This document shows positions 14,986 through 27,600 of a stretch of 64,000 nucleotides of DNA, one piece after another. Source of the DNA: Beroe ovata (taxonomy: Eukaryota; Ctenophora; Nuda; Beroida; Beroidae). Within the stretch, counting starts at the first letter, position 1, and every line of letters starts with the position of its first letter. The translations under genes were made by a program, and so were the position numbers. The DNA lies in the NCBI GenBank assembly GCA_946803715.1, contig CAMPET010000062.1:115644-179643 (forward strand). Reading direction: 5' to 3'. The notes below the pieces were generated by a model that saw only the letters and a program-made list of their open reading frames with translations, made no database searches and had not been told where the DNA came from.

Positions 14986-16223
14986 ATGTCATTGAAGGAC
15001 AGTACGGACCGCGTATATGTTCCTGTTGACTCCATACTGAACGATTCACACGGTACATCGGAGCGGATACATGGAGTACACTCGTCCTGTTGTTGTAGAT
15101 GCAGATCATGGGGCGTGTACAATTGGTTGCCACTCCTCAACACCGTGATTCTTCTACTCGTGATAGCAGGGCTAGTGATATATCATGTGATGGGTGGCGG
15201 CAGCACGGCTTGCCAAAGTGCCGCACCCTGCCACGCCCAAAGTATCGCGGTTAACTATGAGGAGCAGAAAGGGGCTGTATACCCTGGAGTAAAGATCATT
15301 TCACACGAAGGTGAATATACCGACAGGATTCATCGCATGATTTGAGCATGCATTTCTCCGTCCAATCTCGGCTATAACATTCTCTAATGCCCAGAAACAT
15401 TGATTGATCCTCCTGCTGTCACGTTGACTGATATGCCCAGTGATGCTACTGCAACGTCAGAGTCTGATTACACACCGACAGGTATTGTAACATCAAGTGT
15501 TTCACCACTAAAATAGGAATTTAATTACGGTAATAAATTAGTTAATAAGTGAGCTACTCTGGCTTGTTTTGACCATCTCTTCAATTTCAGAATTAGAAAC
15601 TTCCCAAGAATTGGTTACCTCTCAAGGATTGTCAACATCATTGGTGTTTTCCTCGACACCTGAATCCCCTGAATCTGGTTTGTGAATCTTGTTCTCATTG
15701 AGTGTTCTCATATCCCAGCCTGCAGTTCACCCATGATCTCCGCAAACAGTACTCGCATTAACCTCCTCTTTTCCTCGCAGAAGAGGATGGAAGTGTCAGG
15801 CGTGGACGGGCAGAAGGACGGCAGTCATCTCGGAGAGGAGGGGCAGGTGAAGGGAAGAAAGGACGTCGACGAGGACAAAACAAGGATGATAATGTGGACA
15901 GTGGAGCTGGAAGGAATAGCAAAGTGGACCGTGGAGACGGACGTAATAGCAAAGTGGACAGTGGAGCTGGGCGGAACAGCAAAGTTGACAATGGAGCAGA
16001 GGATAATAGCAATCAGCTGAGGTTAAAACTGGATTATGTTTGTCAGGAAAAGTCGTATGGAATGGAAGAGCACAACCACATGATATGTAAAAGTGATATA
16101 GGACCGGGCGAGGATACATTCAAGGTCGTATCGGATTTACATTTGGATGAAAATCTCGGTGTTAAGAAGGTCTTGTGTTGTTCGATAAATGTGACTCTAG
16201 TCAAGGGAGGGAAGGGGAGGTGA
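14986..16223 (+). CDS. Unrecognised single-pass membrane protein, four exons
   Basis: Exons 14986-15310, 15395-15481, 15591-15677 and 15781-16223 join in frame with GT/AG borders and give 313 residues. I do not recognise the family. Residues about 47-68 are a hydrophobic helix, preceded by a CCCRCR cluster (35-40) that could be palmitoylated; with no signal peptide and positive charge on the N side, a type II orientation (C-terminus outside) is likely. Exons 2 and 3 are both 87 nt, both phase 1-1, and encode Thr/Ser/Pro/acidic stalk sequence. Exon 4 starts Arg/Gly-rich, carries about three copies of a 10-residue unit (GAGRNSKVDS-like), then a more complex C-terminal region with Cys residues (YVCQEK, MICKSD, LCCSINVTL). 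It might be a ligand or adhesion stalk protein, but that is a guess. Alternative: a lineage-specific gene. Confidence 0.7.
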
Positions 16224-16493
16224 GGGGAAAGCAGTCGAACACAGTCACACTGTGCCTACATCCCCCTATGAGTAGGGGTCTACACCACATTTCGAATACG
16301 ATGATAACCCATCAGCAGAGAATCAGTGTGTGTCCAATCAGAACTCAGAAGCAGTGTGAGAGTTAGACGTCACCAGACATATGGCACCACTACCAGATTC
16401 ACATTGCTGTGCAATAGCATTAGCTTATTGATATGCTAAACAATGACGCTGCCGCAAAAGTTGAAAATGAAACCCATGCTCATGTTTTATTCT

Positions 16494-17310
16494 TGGCTGT
16501 CGATGATAGCCCCTGTCGAGAATTTCATTGCGCGCGCGCCGCTGGGCCTAGCATCGCCAGGCAAGCTGGGCCTAGCATCGCCAGGCAAGTTTTCTTCTTG
16601 ATGACGACCAAAGACCATGAAACTGAAAGCATATATTTAGAAAGGCCCACTTTTCTACACTGTCCCACGTGAACTGGAACAATGATATAATTGAAATTGA
16701 ATCAAATTCAATTTTAATTTCATTCCTGGTAATTTAGTGGTACTACTACTTTTGTTCACTGTTACTGTTAGTATTCAGTATAAGTAATTTGTTTCAGATG
16801 TTCATGTTATCTGTCATCATATTGAGCAAAGCATGATTGTTTTGTTTGTCTGCAGATTTCATCTGCAGACCTCTGTTTCTCGCGCACAAGACGCCCGCCT
16901 TCATTGACAAGTAACAACTGAAGGCCGAAACGATGACTAGGAGCGCGGCGTGCGCGCGCTTGTCGATTGTAGGATTTCACCCTACCCTTGCTGGCGGGAT
17001 TTTATCCCTGGCAAGGGGCGGATTAAAATCGCGCGCACCGACGGTAGGGTAAAATCTTTATACAAGCTTGTCGATCGATGATAGACCATGAGCTGTGGAG
17101 AATTTCGTCGCGCGCGCGCAACTTATCCTTCGCGGCTTGCATCAGCGGTCTGGCATCGCCCGACAAGACAGGGTCTATCATCGATCGACAAAGCGAGCGC
17201 GAGAAATTGAAGCCGAGGTCAAACTCAGCGACTCGTTAACGACAAAAACTGTTTCGGCCTTCGATGAAGGCGCGCCGCGCGCAAGAAACAGTGGACAGTA
17301 GATGACATTT
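16494..17310. repeat. CpG-rich dispersed repeat, copy cluster 1
   Basis: GGCTGTCGATGATAGC, then CTGTCGAGAATTTCATTG, then a run of GCGC and two copies of CTGGGCCTAGCATCGCCAGG. The same words occur at 45394-45745. 16850-17310 adds GAGGTCAAACTC-, TTCGGCCTTCGATGAAGGCG- and GAAACAGTGGACAG-like words that recur at 45500-45710 and 54590-54620. Long alternating GC tracts make these strongly self-complementary. No transposase gene is attached. Confidence 0.75.
16968..17057. repeat. Short hairpin repeat (MITE-like), copy 1
   Basis: TGTAGGATTTCACCCTACCC at the left pairs with GGTAGGGTAAAATCT at the right (allowing mismatches), with CTTGCTGGCGGGATT and GGCAAGGGGCGG inside. Length is about 90 bp. Confidence 0.65.
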
Positions 17311-17949
17311 GGCATGAACTATCATCGACATTCCATCGAATGATGAAATATCGTAATACTGCACAGAATTGAACCGTGCGAGAAGTGGAGCTTTGGGGAG
17401 AAAAACGGAAACGTCAATTCTTATTAAATACTGTTATATGTTGAATCTGAAACAATGTTTTTGCTATTTTGCTAATTCTGAAGGTTAATCGCGAAAACAG
17501 CAACCTTGTAGGTGGTTGAAAGACTTAGGTCATTAATTAGACTTAACTCTCAAAAGTTTTCCTTAATATATTTCCGTCCTCGGGCCTGCTTAATCCCGCT
17601 CTAGTTTGGCACTATGTCCTATGAGTCTGCCTTACTTTAGTTCATAGTTACTTCTTAGTCGGAGGCAGGAGCTGATGGATATCTGGGATTCGAATAAATT
17701 CCAGCCATTTGCCAATTGCCAGAGTTATCGAATTCCGGCTTCGGGCTGATGCCTGTGGCCTGGGCCTGTCATCTTTAGCTTTAACTCGAATGACAAATTT
17801 GACGAAAGGCGTAATTGTTACAGTATCGCTTACATTTCAAAGGTCTTATATTTAGGTGCAGCTGATCTATGATCAGACTTTTTCCGCTTACGGCCGCTTT
17901 ACTAACAGCTTTACTAACTAGCTTTCTACTCTTGGATTGTTGTTAATTG

Positions 17950-18029
17950 GTAGGATATCTCCCTACCCTTGGCAAGGAATCAGGCTGAATCTTGATTGCA
18001 CAGTGCCGACAGTAGGGAAAAACCCTACA
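17950..18029. repeat. Short hairpin repeat (MITE-like), copy 2
   Basis: GTAGGATATCTCCCTACCCTT at the left and AGTAGGGAAAAACCCTACA at the right form inverted ends around CGGCACTG-type sequence, matching copy 1 in layout. A left-half copy is at 18154-18185 (TGTAGGATAACTCCTATCC). Confidence 0.65.
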
Positions 18030-18644
18030 ATTGTTAATTGATTTGTTGTTAATTGATAAAGATCTTGTACTTTTGTAATCAGTATTGAGACTTTGGAAAA
18101 AATGTGCAAAGAGTTTAAGTCTAGGTTAACTTCATGAATCAGTAGTTGCTACTTGTAGGATAACTCCTATCCTTGCTTGCCCGATTTCATTGTAGCTGCA
18201 ATTTTAGATGGTATAATGTAGCACAGCAGGGGGAGAAGCCCCACAAGGTTGCTTCATATAATGCTCAACAAAATTTTGATGCAAAGCTATTTAATTCAGT
18301 TCGTATCCAATATTGGCTAAAGCACTCTCACTTAATGGTTTTATCATTGACCATAACATTGATGATTGAAATTAGTGACGCAAAGTCAAGGGTGAATCAA
18401 GCCAATTGTATACCTGGATGATAAAATGACAAGTTGAAAAAGATGCTCACTGCATGTATTCATTGTAGTTGCCTGCTTTTATTTGTCCCTTATCAATCCT
18501 TTTTTTGTTCCAAGTGTGGACATATCAGGATCCCAACAAAGTGGGGGCCTCGCTTCTTTAATTGATTGGAAAAAGTAATGTTGAAATATTAAAATTCATA
18601 GGTTGATATTCAATTCTAGTGAAGATGTGACCTGAATAGATAAG

Positions 18645-21600
18645 ATGACTGTCCACTGTGGTATCAAGATCTCCCCAGATAACATCCTTATCAAAGATGC
18701 CCAGAAGAATTCAACTTTCAATGTTGACATAACTCTTCAAAATGTGTCAAAGAATTCAAAGCTGATCCGTTTGCGTGGCCCAGAAACTCAGGTCAGGGAA
18801 CCCTTAATTGCTGAATCTCCACTATTTCTCTTAAAAAGTACATGGGCAAGCACAATAATTGATCTTGTTTTGCTTAATTTTTGCTTCATGATATTTCATC
18901 TCCAGTATTTCGTTCTACGAGCACACTGTGAAGAACAGTTGGTAGCAAGTGGCTTATTGATCAATGCAACTCTCACTTTCACCTGCAATGAGGAAATTCA
19001 GAGAGATGATAAGATAGTTGTATTTGTTGACAATGAACCAGTCACTGTCCCTATATCTGTGTGAGTTGAGAATATTTATCACTTAGTGAAATTATTGCAT
19101 CACATCCAATGCCAAGATATGCTTTATTGCTTGAAGATTGATCTTGCAGAACATTTAGATGCAGCCAATCATAACTTTTTCATTCCAGGTTGCCCCCTTG
19201 TCCAAAGCTAGAATTTGAATCTCCAGTCAGCTTTGGGATTTCTATACCAGATGGGTTAGTTCTCACACGATATGTTGACATAAAGAACAATGGAAAACGG
19301 GCTGGAAACTTCAGGATAGATTATGCTGGCGACCAGCCAATCAAGATCTTCCCTTGTGTAGGAACAATTGAACCGGGCTGCTCCAGAAATATAAAGGTAA
19401 TTTGTGCAAAACATGATCTGAAAGATTAGTGAGTGTAATCTGTGGGTACTCCATGTCACCATCAGTCATTACGACATTATTCAACACTGCTCTCTCCACA
19501 GATAGAGTTCACCAGCAAGGAACTGGGAGCGTGGGAAGAGATTGCAGGTGTTGAGTTAGAAGGTGCTGGTTACATGGAACTCAGGATGCATGGACAAGTG
19601 AGACCAAGCTCCCTCATGCTGCTCAACATATCAGGAAACTCTCACATGCAACTCATCAACTTCGGCTCAACGCTGTTTGAGTGTGAAAAGTTCCAGGTAT
19701 ACGTATTTTGCCAAAATTTAGGTAGTTCCACCAATAATTGAATGAAAGGCAGAAGGATGACCGGAGGCATATGACCAGTAATATCAAACCGATCTATCCT
19801 CAGCCAGCAGTATTGTATAACAATGGTCCAACATCGCTGGGATTTGTTATAATTTTGGAGGAGGGTGGAGTAGCTCAGGAGATTAAATCAGGAGAGGACA
19901 AGTCTGTACCAAGGACACTCACTAGCTGCATAACTGCTTCTCCAAACCAGGTGATAATTAATTGTCATGAGGATCGAAATTGTTAATATAGAGTGTTTTG
20001 TTCCAATCAAATAACTGTCGATCAAAATTGGTGTCTAAAGGAAGTGATGTCGAGATAATGTCAAGTTGTTTATGCATTCCTGCATCAATGTCTCTCTCAC
20101 ACACACTCTCCTTTTCAGGGTGGTATTGGTCCATACGAGAAAGTTGTAGTGAACTTCTGTTTCGCCCCCTCTGCTCGGTTCCTGCAGAGTGACTGGGAGA
20201 GGAGTAGGGTAGCGGGCAAGGAATTTGTCCTCTTCATGCACATTGTCCCCATCACCACAGTCCCTGCCGGGAAAATGATCATTGATGCTCAATACATTAA
20301 ACAGAGTGGGTTTATGTGTGTGTGTGTGTGTGTGATCAATCATAACAATCATTTGTCATGGTACTCTAATGTGCACTCTAGACAAAGTATTATCATAAGT
20401 CAGAATAGGTAATATCTAGGTCTTATGTGCGCTCCTGATCTACTAATTCACTCTGAGAATGGCAGAACAAGTTGGACCTAACGAGACTCTCATTCCAGAC
20501 AAGTTGACACCACTGCTGGAGGTTGGTGTCACAGGGAGAGCTGTTGAGGTTGATGTAACGGTGTCCCCGGATGTACCACACGATTTGGGTTGCTGTGAAG
20601 TGGGAAGTCAAACTACCACCACACTGACCCTCACCAACAATAACACTATACCTCTCCAGGTTTGGAACAGAGTTCGGGACAGGATATTTGCACTTATAGA
20701 TTGTCTGTTCCCTGATTATCTCGGAATTTATCTGAGGACCGCCGAGAAAATTGTCTGAAATCATTATCAAGCTAACTTACAGTGTATTTAAATACCTGTT
20801 GTTTCAGTTCAATTTCTCGAGGATAGCACAATTCATAACCACGCCCTGTTCCGGAAAGCTGCTCCCTGGTGTTGAGACAGAGATAGAAATCACCTTCTCT
20901 CCATCTCAATTTGGGTCATTCTCCAAAAAGTAAGTTCTCTGCCTTCTCTCAATTCTGTGTAATTGACGGTTCCTATTCGGGTAAATTGTTTTTTCTGAAA
21001 TGTGATGGAAAATCGTTCATTTCAACAGGGTTCAGCTTGACATATTGGGCATCGGTAACTTTATCACGGACACCACTGATGAAACAGAGCCAAAGATAAT
21101 AGCACAGGGCAAACACAAAGTTCTCAAACGAATAACAATTCAGGTGACTGTTTAGATATTGATTATGTGACAGTATGTGACAGTGTATGTAATTGAGTGT
21201 AACGGTAATGTCGGATAGACATTGTTTTACTTCACCCTGTTTTGATAGTTTCTGGAGTAATTGATGTCATTTCTGAAGTACTTGATGTTACTATTGAGAC
21301 CACATGATGTAACATCCTATTCTTCAGTTGAAAGGACTGTGCAAAGTCTCCAATCTCAACAAGCAAAGTAAGATAGAGGAAATTGCCAGTGGTGCCAGGA
21401 AGAAGACCAAATTCCAGTTGTACAGTTCTATAAGGCCCAGTAACGACCGTGTCCATTCACTGTGAGTGTTAGCTGCAGTAAACAAGATCTTACTATTCCT
21501 TATTCTGTAACAGAAGTTAATAGCCCATTCGCACTTCTTATACCTGCTTCAAGATATACCTACTTTTCGTTCCTACTAAGCATTGCTTTCGAAATGACGA

Positions 21601-24600
21601 TCAGGTTATCATGATGCTCGCTTGAGAAAAATTGAGGACATAACCTATCTTGACTGTTTCTAGAATTGATTGTTTCTAGAATTGATTCTAGAATTGTGAA
21701 TTTTCAGTTTTCTATTTTGTAGCTGATTGCCATTAATATAATCTTGACTGTTTCACAATCAAGTCAACTTTTAGGACAACTTTCACGAAACAAGAACGGT
21801 ACTCGTATGTGGACCAAGACTACGCGTATACAGAAGAGGAGAAAGTTGGGAGAGAAGTCCATAGAGACAAGTACAAGCAGTACATCGACTCTCTGCGGAC
21901 TAATAGATTGGAGAAGATCAAACACCGGTACTTAAATGTGATTCTGTGTCTGTCAAATTGTTATCAGATTGTTGTCAGTCTGTTGTCAAGTGTTGACATT
22001 GTTGTACAAGTTTGGTAACAGTGCGACAGCACGGATAAAATACCCAGCGAGCTCCTCACATTTGACAATGAGAAAGACATGGGGATGAAGCCAGCCTGTG
22101 GACTGCTACCGCCCAAGATTGTGGACTCCCAAGTCAAGCAACATACTAACGTCACTACTCCGCCAGGTTTGACCTTGTACCCGATTAGTTTGAGGTAGAA
22201 AACGTACATAACTTTCATAATTGATGACATTACAAGCAATCCGTTGATTTTCAGAAGGTCTTACGGAAAAAGTCTTGACATCCATAGAATTGTCAAGTAG
22301 ACAAGCGAGTATCCAAAATACAACGTGTACCACCAACAACCAGCCCACGACAACTCAAGAAAAGAAAGAGTGCAACATGAGACTCACCCCTCAGCAAATG
22401 CACCAGGTTTGGAATTGAGAAGTTTCAAATCTTAATATCTTAAACAATCCTGAATTGCCACTCGTACGGTTGGGTGGTCACAAATTTATGTTTGGTTTAC
22501 GGTGCGCGCGGAAAGGAATATGTAAATAGCTGCGCGCGTCACCATGAATACGAGAAATTAAATCAAATCTCTGAATTCATGGTCGCGTTTTACGCTTGGG
22601 CAAAATTTCAAAAAAAGCGTACACATCATGCATGTGAGAAATGTAAGTGTGACGCAACTTCTCACTAATTTCAGATCGTCATTGGTCCATCTACCATTGA
22701 TTTCGGGGAGGTAGCAATTCGCACTGTGAACACGAAGCCGTTAGTGATTGTCAACCATCTTGACATTCACATCTTCATTCAAATCGACATTGACTGTCGT
22801 GAATTACGACAGTCCCTGCCCCTGACCCAAGTTATCCCTCCACGAACTTTGTCGAAAGTTGATGTCGTTTTCGAGTCTCAGAAATCGGGAATATTCCAAA
22901 GGTAGGAAGGGAATAATTAGGTCCAAACTTTACAGTCCATCTGCCGGTCATTTTCTTAACTAAGATAACATTTTGAGATTTTGAAAGATTGCATTATTGT
23001 AGCCCATATTCTATAACACCAGGAGTGTCGTATACACCGTGAACAACCATATCAAACAACACATCAATGTCCATGCGAAGATTGTAACACCAGAGATATC
23101 GTTATCAGCTACAGACATTGTACTGAAACCAACATTGGGTGTACCCCAAACATACGGTATGTCTGCTGTTGAGCTACTTTACACGTTAATTTACGGGCAC
23201 TCGGCACGTGTCTGTAATAACGTGTCTATACCATGGCACTGTCAGTCGACTATTACACTGTGGTTTGATACCCACATCTATTCCACTATTACAACAGCTA
23301 TATCAATAAGAACTCTCTCCCATACAAAGCGCCCTGTTTCCACTGTCTAAATCTCCACGCTCTAGACTCTACAGGTTACAGTGAGGTTGTGAAACTCACG
23401 AACAAGACTAACGGACCCGCTGAGTTCGCGTGGCGTCCCGACAAGATCAGCCCGTTTGCTGTCCGTCCGTCACAGGGTACTGTCGAGCCGCACAGTACGC
23501 TGAACTGTGAGGTCCTGTACTTCCCCTCTGTTACATCTCCACTGGATGCTGTGTTCACACTTGATGTTGTGGAGGGGAACACAGCAAAGCTCAACTGCAT
23601 CGCTGAATTCGCCACGTGAGTCCCCGTGTGTGTGCAGTGTGCAAGTGGCACGTGCAAATTGTGTGCTCCATGTTCAAAACTCTCCATTTCATAGGTGCCC
23701 TACTCCCCTCTCTCATACACTCTCACTTCAGCCCCTCTGTCTCGTTTGTTGAGCGGCGTTTAGGGGTCGGTGTACTGCCGTTACACGTCGTCCACAAAGC
23801 CACGGCAGCCCTGAAAAACACCGGATGCCACCACGCTTTCTTCCAGGTATACCCACGTGTCAAGATCACGTGTTAGTTGCTACGTGATAATAGGTTTTTA
23901 CTCATCAAGTTACTCAATTAGATATTTCTCCATGCCGCAATGATCATATGTGAAATATATAACGTGACGCAGGTCTTGAACCCGCAACCTACCCCGTTCT
24001 GTACGGTGAAGCCCGACTCTGGCTGTATTCCTGTCGGGGGCATGGTCAACTTAGAGCTGTCATTCTTTGTTGTGGACATTGAGAAGTTTGATTTCAAGAT
24101 CGATGTCAAGGTGAGAATTTAAAGAATAATGCATTTTAATGAGTGGTAAGTAGTCATGAAAATCAGACAAGAATCACGCTACGAATACCGCTTCATCTCC
24201 CGAATACAGATCAGAGGAGGGAAGAGACAAACACTCCGGGTTGGTGGGTCAGTGGAACCACCCATGGTCGAGTGTGACCTCGACACCTTCTCCTTCAACG
24301 GGGTCCACGTCGGGTCGACACTCTCCCAGACATTCCACCTGGTAAACCCCATGTCATCTGAGGCGGAGATTGTGTACAACCTTAACAAGTACCGTGACTT
24401 CCGTCTCGAGATTCCGCACAGAAACTTCGCAGGTATGTCACATTTTCTTCCCTTTTTCCGAAATTGTACCACCTCATTGGAAAGTGTAAATATCGTCATT
24501 AAAATCTTAATTTATGTGCATTTGGCGTTCCTCTCCAACTCCAATAAACTCTCAGATGACGATAAGAAGAATTATGTGGAGGATAATTTCTACCACATCT

Positions 24601-27600
24601 ACCTGAGCCCTGGGGAGAAGGTCAAAATAGACCTGATCTTCGAGCCTAAACAGGTTTCAAATCCCGGTGAACTGTGCATAAATTCGCATCTTTTACTTTT
24701 AGAAAAACTCAGGTACGGAGTTACACGTGGGTTGCAGTCATTTAAATCAATCTCAGGTTGCAAGCTATGATTTCAATCTGCCAGTTCTGATAAACGACAT
24801 GATAGCTCCCCCACCTCCAACCAGGAAACTGGGATCCGCCATGTCTCAACACCGGACTAGCATGACTGAGGTATATGATAGTGATCAGTGATCACTGCTG
24901 TCTCGTCAGAGGGAATTATGGGGGCCATCGAAATTATTATAGGAGCAGATGATAACTTCCAACTTGGTGGAAGTTATCATCTGCTAACTTCCACCAAGGA
25001 CAAGATGATAAGGACAAAACCAACGAGTTGGCATCTCAATTCGTCGTACCTCAGTTCGTCACCCCCTATTCACCCTCCTCCTCTCATCCCCCAGGCGGCC
25101 TGTCTACTCAACACACCCTGTCGAAGAGTCACTGCCACAGCAATGTATCCCGTGCTGTCAGTGGATAACCTGGATATTGCATTCACCACTTCCCCCTTTA
25201 GTGCTACAGGAGACTCAGATTCTGCCAATATCAAGGTTTGGAAAATATCCAGATTCGAGATTCAGTCTTTTCTGTGCATCAGCGGTTTTACCATTGATTC
25301 ACTGATATAGAAACATGCTTTATCACATTTTCACGTCTCAGGGTGTCAATATCAAGAATGAAGGACAGGAAGCTGTATCCTTCTCCCTTGATATCCGAGA
25401 ATACAGCCATACTTTTGAACAGAAAATCTTCAGGTGGATTCTGCACTTTTGCTTGACATATTTCTTCTCTCGCTCTACCTCTAAACCGCTTTGTTTTTCG
25501 TGGACCTGTTATTGAATCTAAATCTAATGATTTATCTTAGATTTGTTGATGAGAAGGGAAATGAAAGTGAAACACCAACGAAAGATGTTGGTCAAGTGAC
25601 ATGGAAAACTTTGAAACCTGACGAAACAACCTTCATTGGCTTACAATTCTGTCCAAGTATGCCATTATTTACTTTAGATGATAAGATAATAGAATCGTCT
25701 ATCAGAAGGATCGTTGATCAGATCAGGTTTTGCTTTTGGTCTTTTACTCATACAAATCCATTTCTCTCTTTAGAGGGTGACTGCAGCTACACAATGGAAC
25801 TTCCACTTATATTGGAGGGTGTCACGCGTTACCCATACCGCGTGATATCTGTCACTGGGACCATGGAGCCACCCACACTTCTCTTCTCCTCCCAGTCACT
25901 CATGCTGCTACCCACTCCGCTTTCTGCTAACATTTCAACCTCTCTTGATATCACTGCAACCAACTACAGCTGGTGGGTCACCATCTGTACTAAATGCTTA
26001 GTAAAACTTACATACTTTTATCGTCATAAACATGATTTATGGATAGATCAGCAATACTGAAGTTAACAAATCCACACCAACATGTCTAGAGAATTGACAT
26101 GAAAAATTCTTCCCACCCTCAGCCCGGTAGTCATTGACATCTCAATAGACGAGATCAGATCGGATGAGGGTGAGATTATCACACCCATATCCGTGAGTCC
26201 AGACAAGATTCAGCTCCCTGCCTGCTCCGCAGACAATCCCTCACAGGATGTTTCCATGGAGATCAACTATTGTGCGGACAAGAGCACCAGCTTCGTGACC
26301 AACATCCACTTCAAGGATCCATTCGGGAAAATGTTTGAGTTTTGCTTATACAACTTTCATCTTTTAATTCCCAAAGATATCCCAAGATGACACTATCCTT
26401 GTTCTATTCTGTTTTCCAACTTCAGATCACTAGATCAGCTGATCATCTCATATTTTGCAGATTCTCGGTGTCTGTGACAGGGACCTCAGACAACTGTCTC
26501 CTCACCAACTACCCGTTCGTCAACTCCAACCCACGATTCCATCTGGTATCTGGTGAAACCGAGTACACACAACAGGTAATCAGCTTACACAGAATGTCCC
26601 CCAAACTTTTGCACCACACTGTAATTCTAGGTGGCATTGTGAACCCCTCTATTAGCTTTATCCTAGAAAATCTAAACCTCCCCACCTTCTCCAATCCCCA
26701 CCCCTGAAATATTTCTCCTTTCATCTCCACGCTGACTCCCAGTACACGCCACCAACTGCCACACCCTCGACGGCGTCCCTCCTCTCTGCCGTACCTGGAC
26801 AGCACTGTGAATCTGCGCCACCTCTATACACTCCCGCTTCTACACTCAGTCTTAGAGACGGCGCAAAGAACGCATTCAGGGCGTATGTCACGCCACTGAA
26901 GACTCAGGCGGTGGCTGAGGTTAGACTTAGAGTCCAATTCATAACATCGCACTCTACTGCTACGTTCATATTGCTCATCTGTCATTAAATCACGAACTTT
27001 ATATCAGCACGCTTATCACACACTGTAAATCACACACTGTAAATCACACATGTACAACACACTCTAAATCACTCCCATTCCCAGAAGGAGGAGGAGGAAG
27101 AGGATGAAATGAAGGAGGAAGAGGGATTCCTGCTCCAAGTTCTGAACAGTGCTGAGCGATGGATATCACAGATGGGTTGGAGCAACCTGCCAAACCCTGT
27201 TGCTATCCCGCACACCATCTCCCAAACCGTGTTGCTCAAAAAGGGAACGGTTAGTACGTGTTTTCAGCTGTTGTCCATTAGAACAACAATCGTGACACCT
27301 GCTCCAAAAAGTGACACCAGCTACAAGTGGCATATTACCCTAAATCACCCTATATTCAGGTGACAAATGACGGAGGGAAGCGGAAGAGTGTGTTTGAGTT
27401 GATACATAACCTCTGTGGTAGAGCTATACCTGGCATCCCCCTCAATCCACCAATCCCCAGCAACTCCCAGGAGAGAGTCAAGCTCCTCCACTGGCAACTC
27501 AACACAATGCTGACCTTCCTCAGGTTGGAAATCCTCGTCATATGCAGCGTGTACTCAAGATCAATCCTACACCCGAGTTTTTCTTTCCGTCCTGCAGTTT

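Larger units (their letters stand above)
16224..18644. other. Repeat-rich intergenic stretch
   Basis: No exon is convincing here. It contains a CpG-rich dispersed repeat (about 16494-16590 and 16850-17310) and three copies of a short TAGGATTT...hairpin repeat (16968-17057, 17950-18029, partial 18154-18185). The remainder, including the 200 bp before the CFAP47 start, is AT-rich without a clear TATA box. Confidence 0.65.

Noticed and set aside
15758-16119. Minus-strand open frames opposite exon 4 of the membrane protein gene
   Set aside because: Shadows of the plus-strand exon, which has splice borders and phase continuity with three upstream exons.
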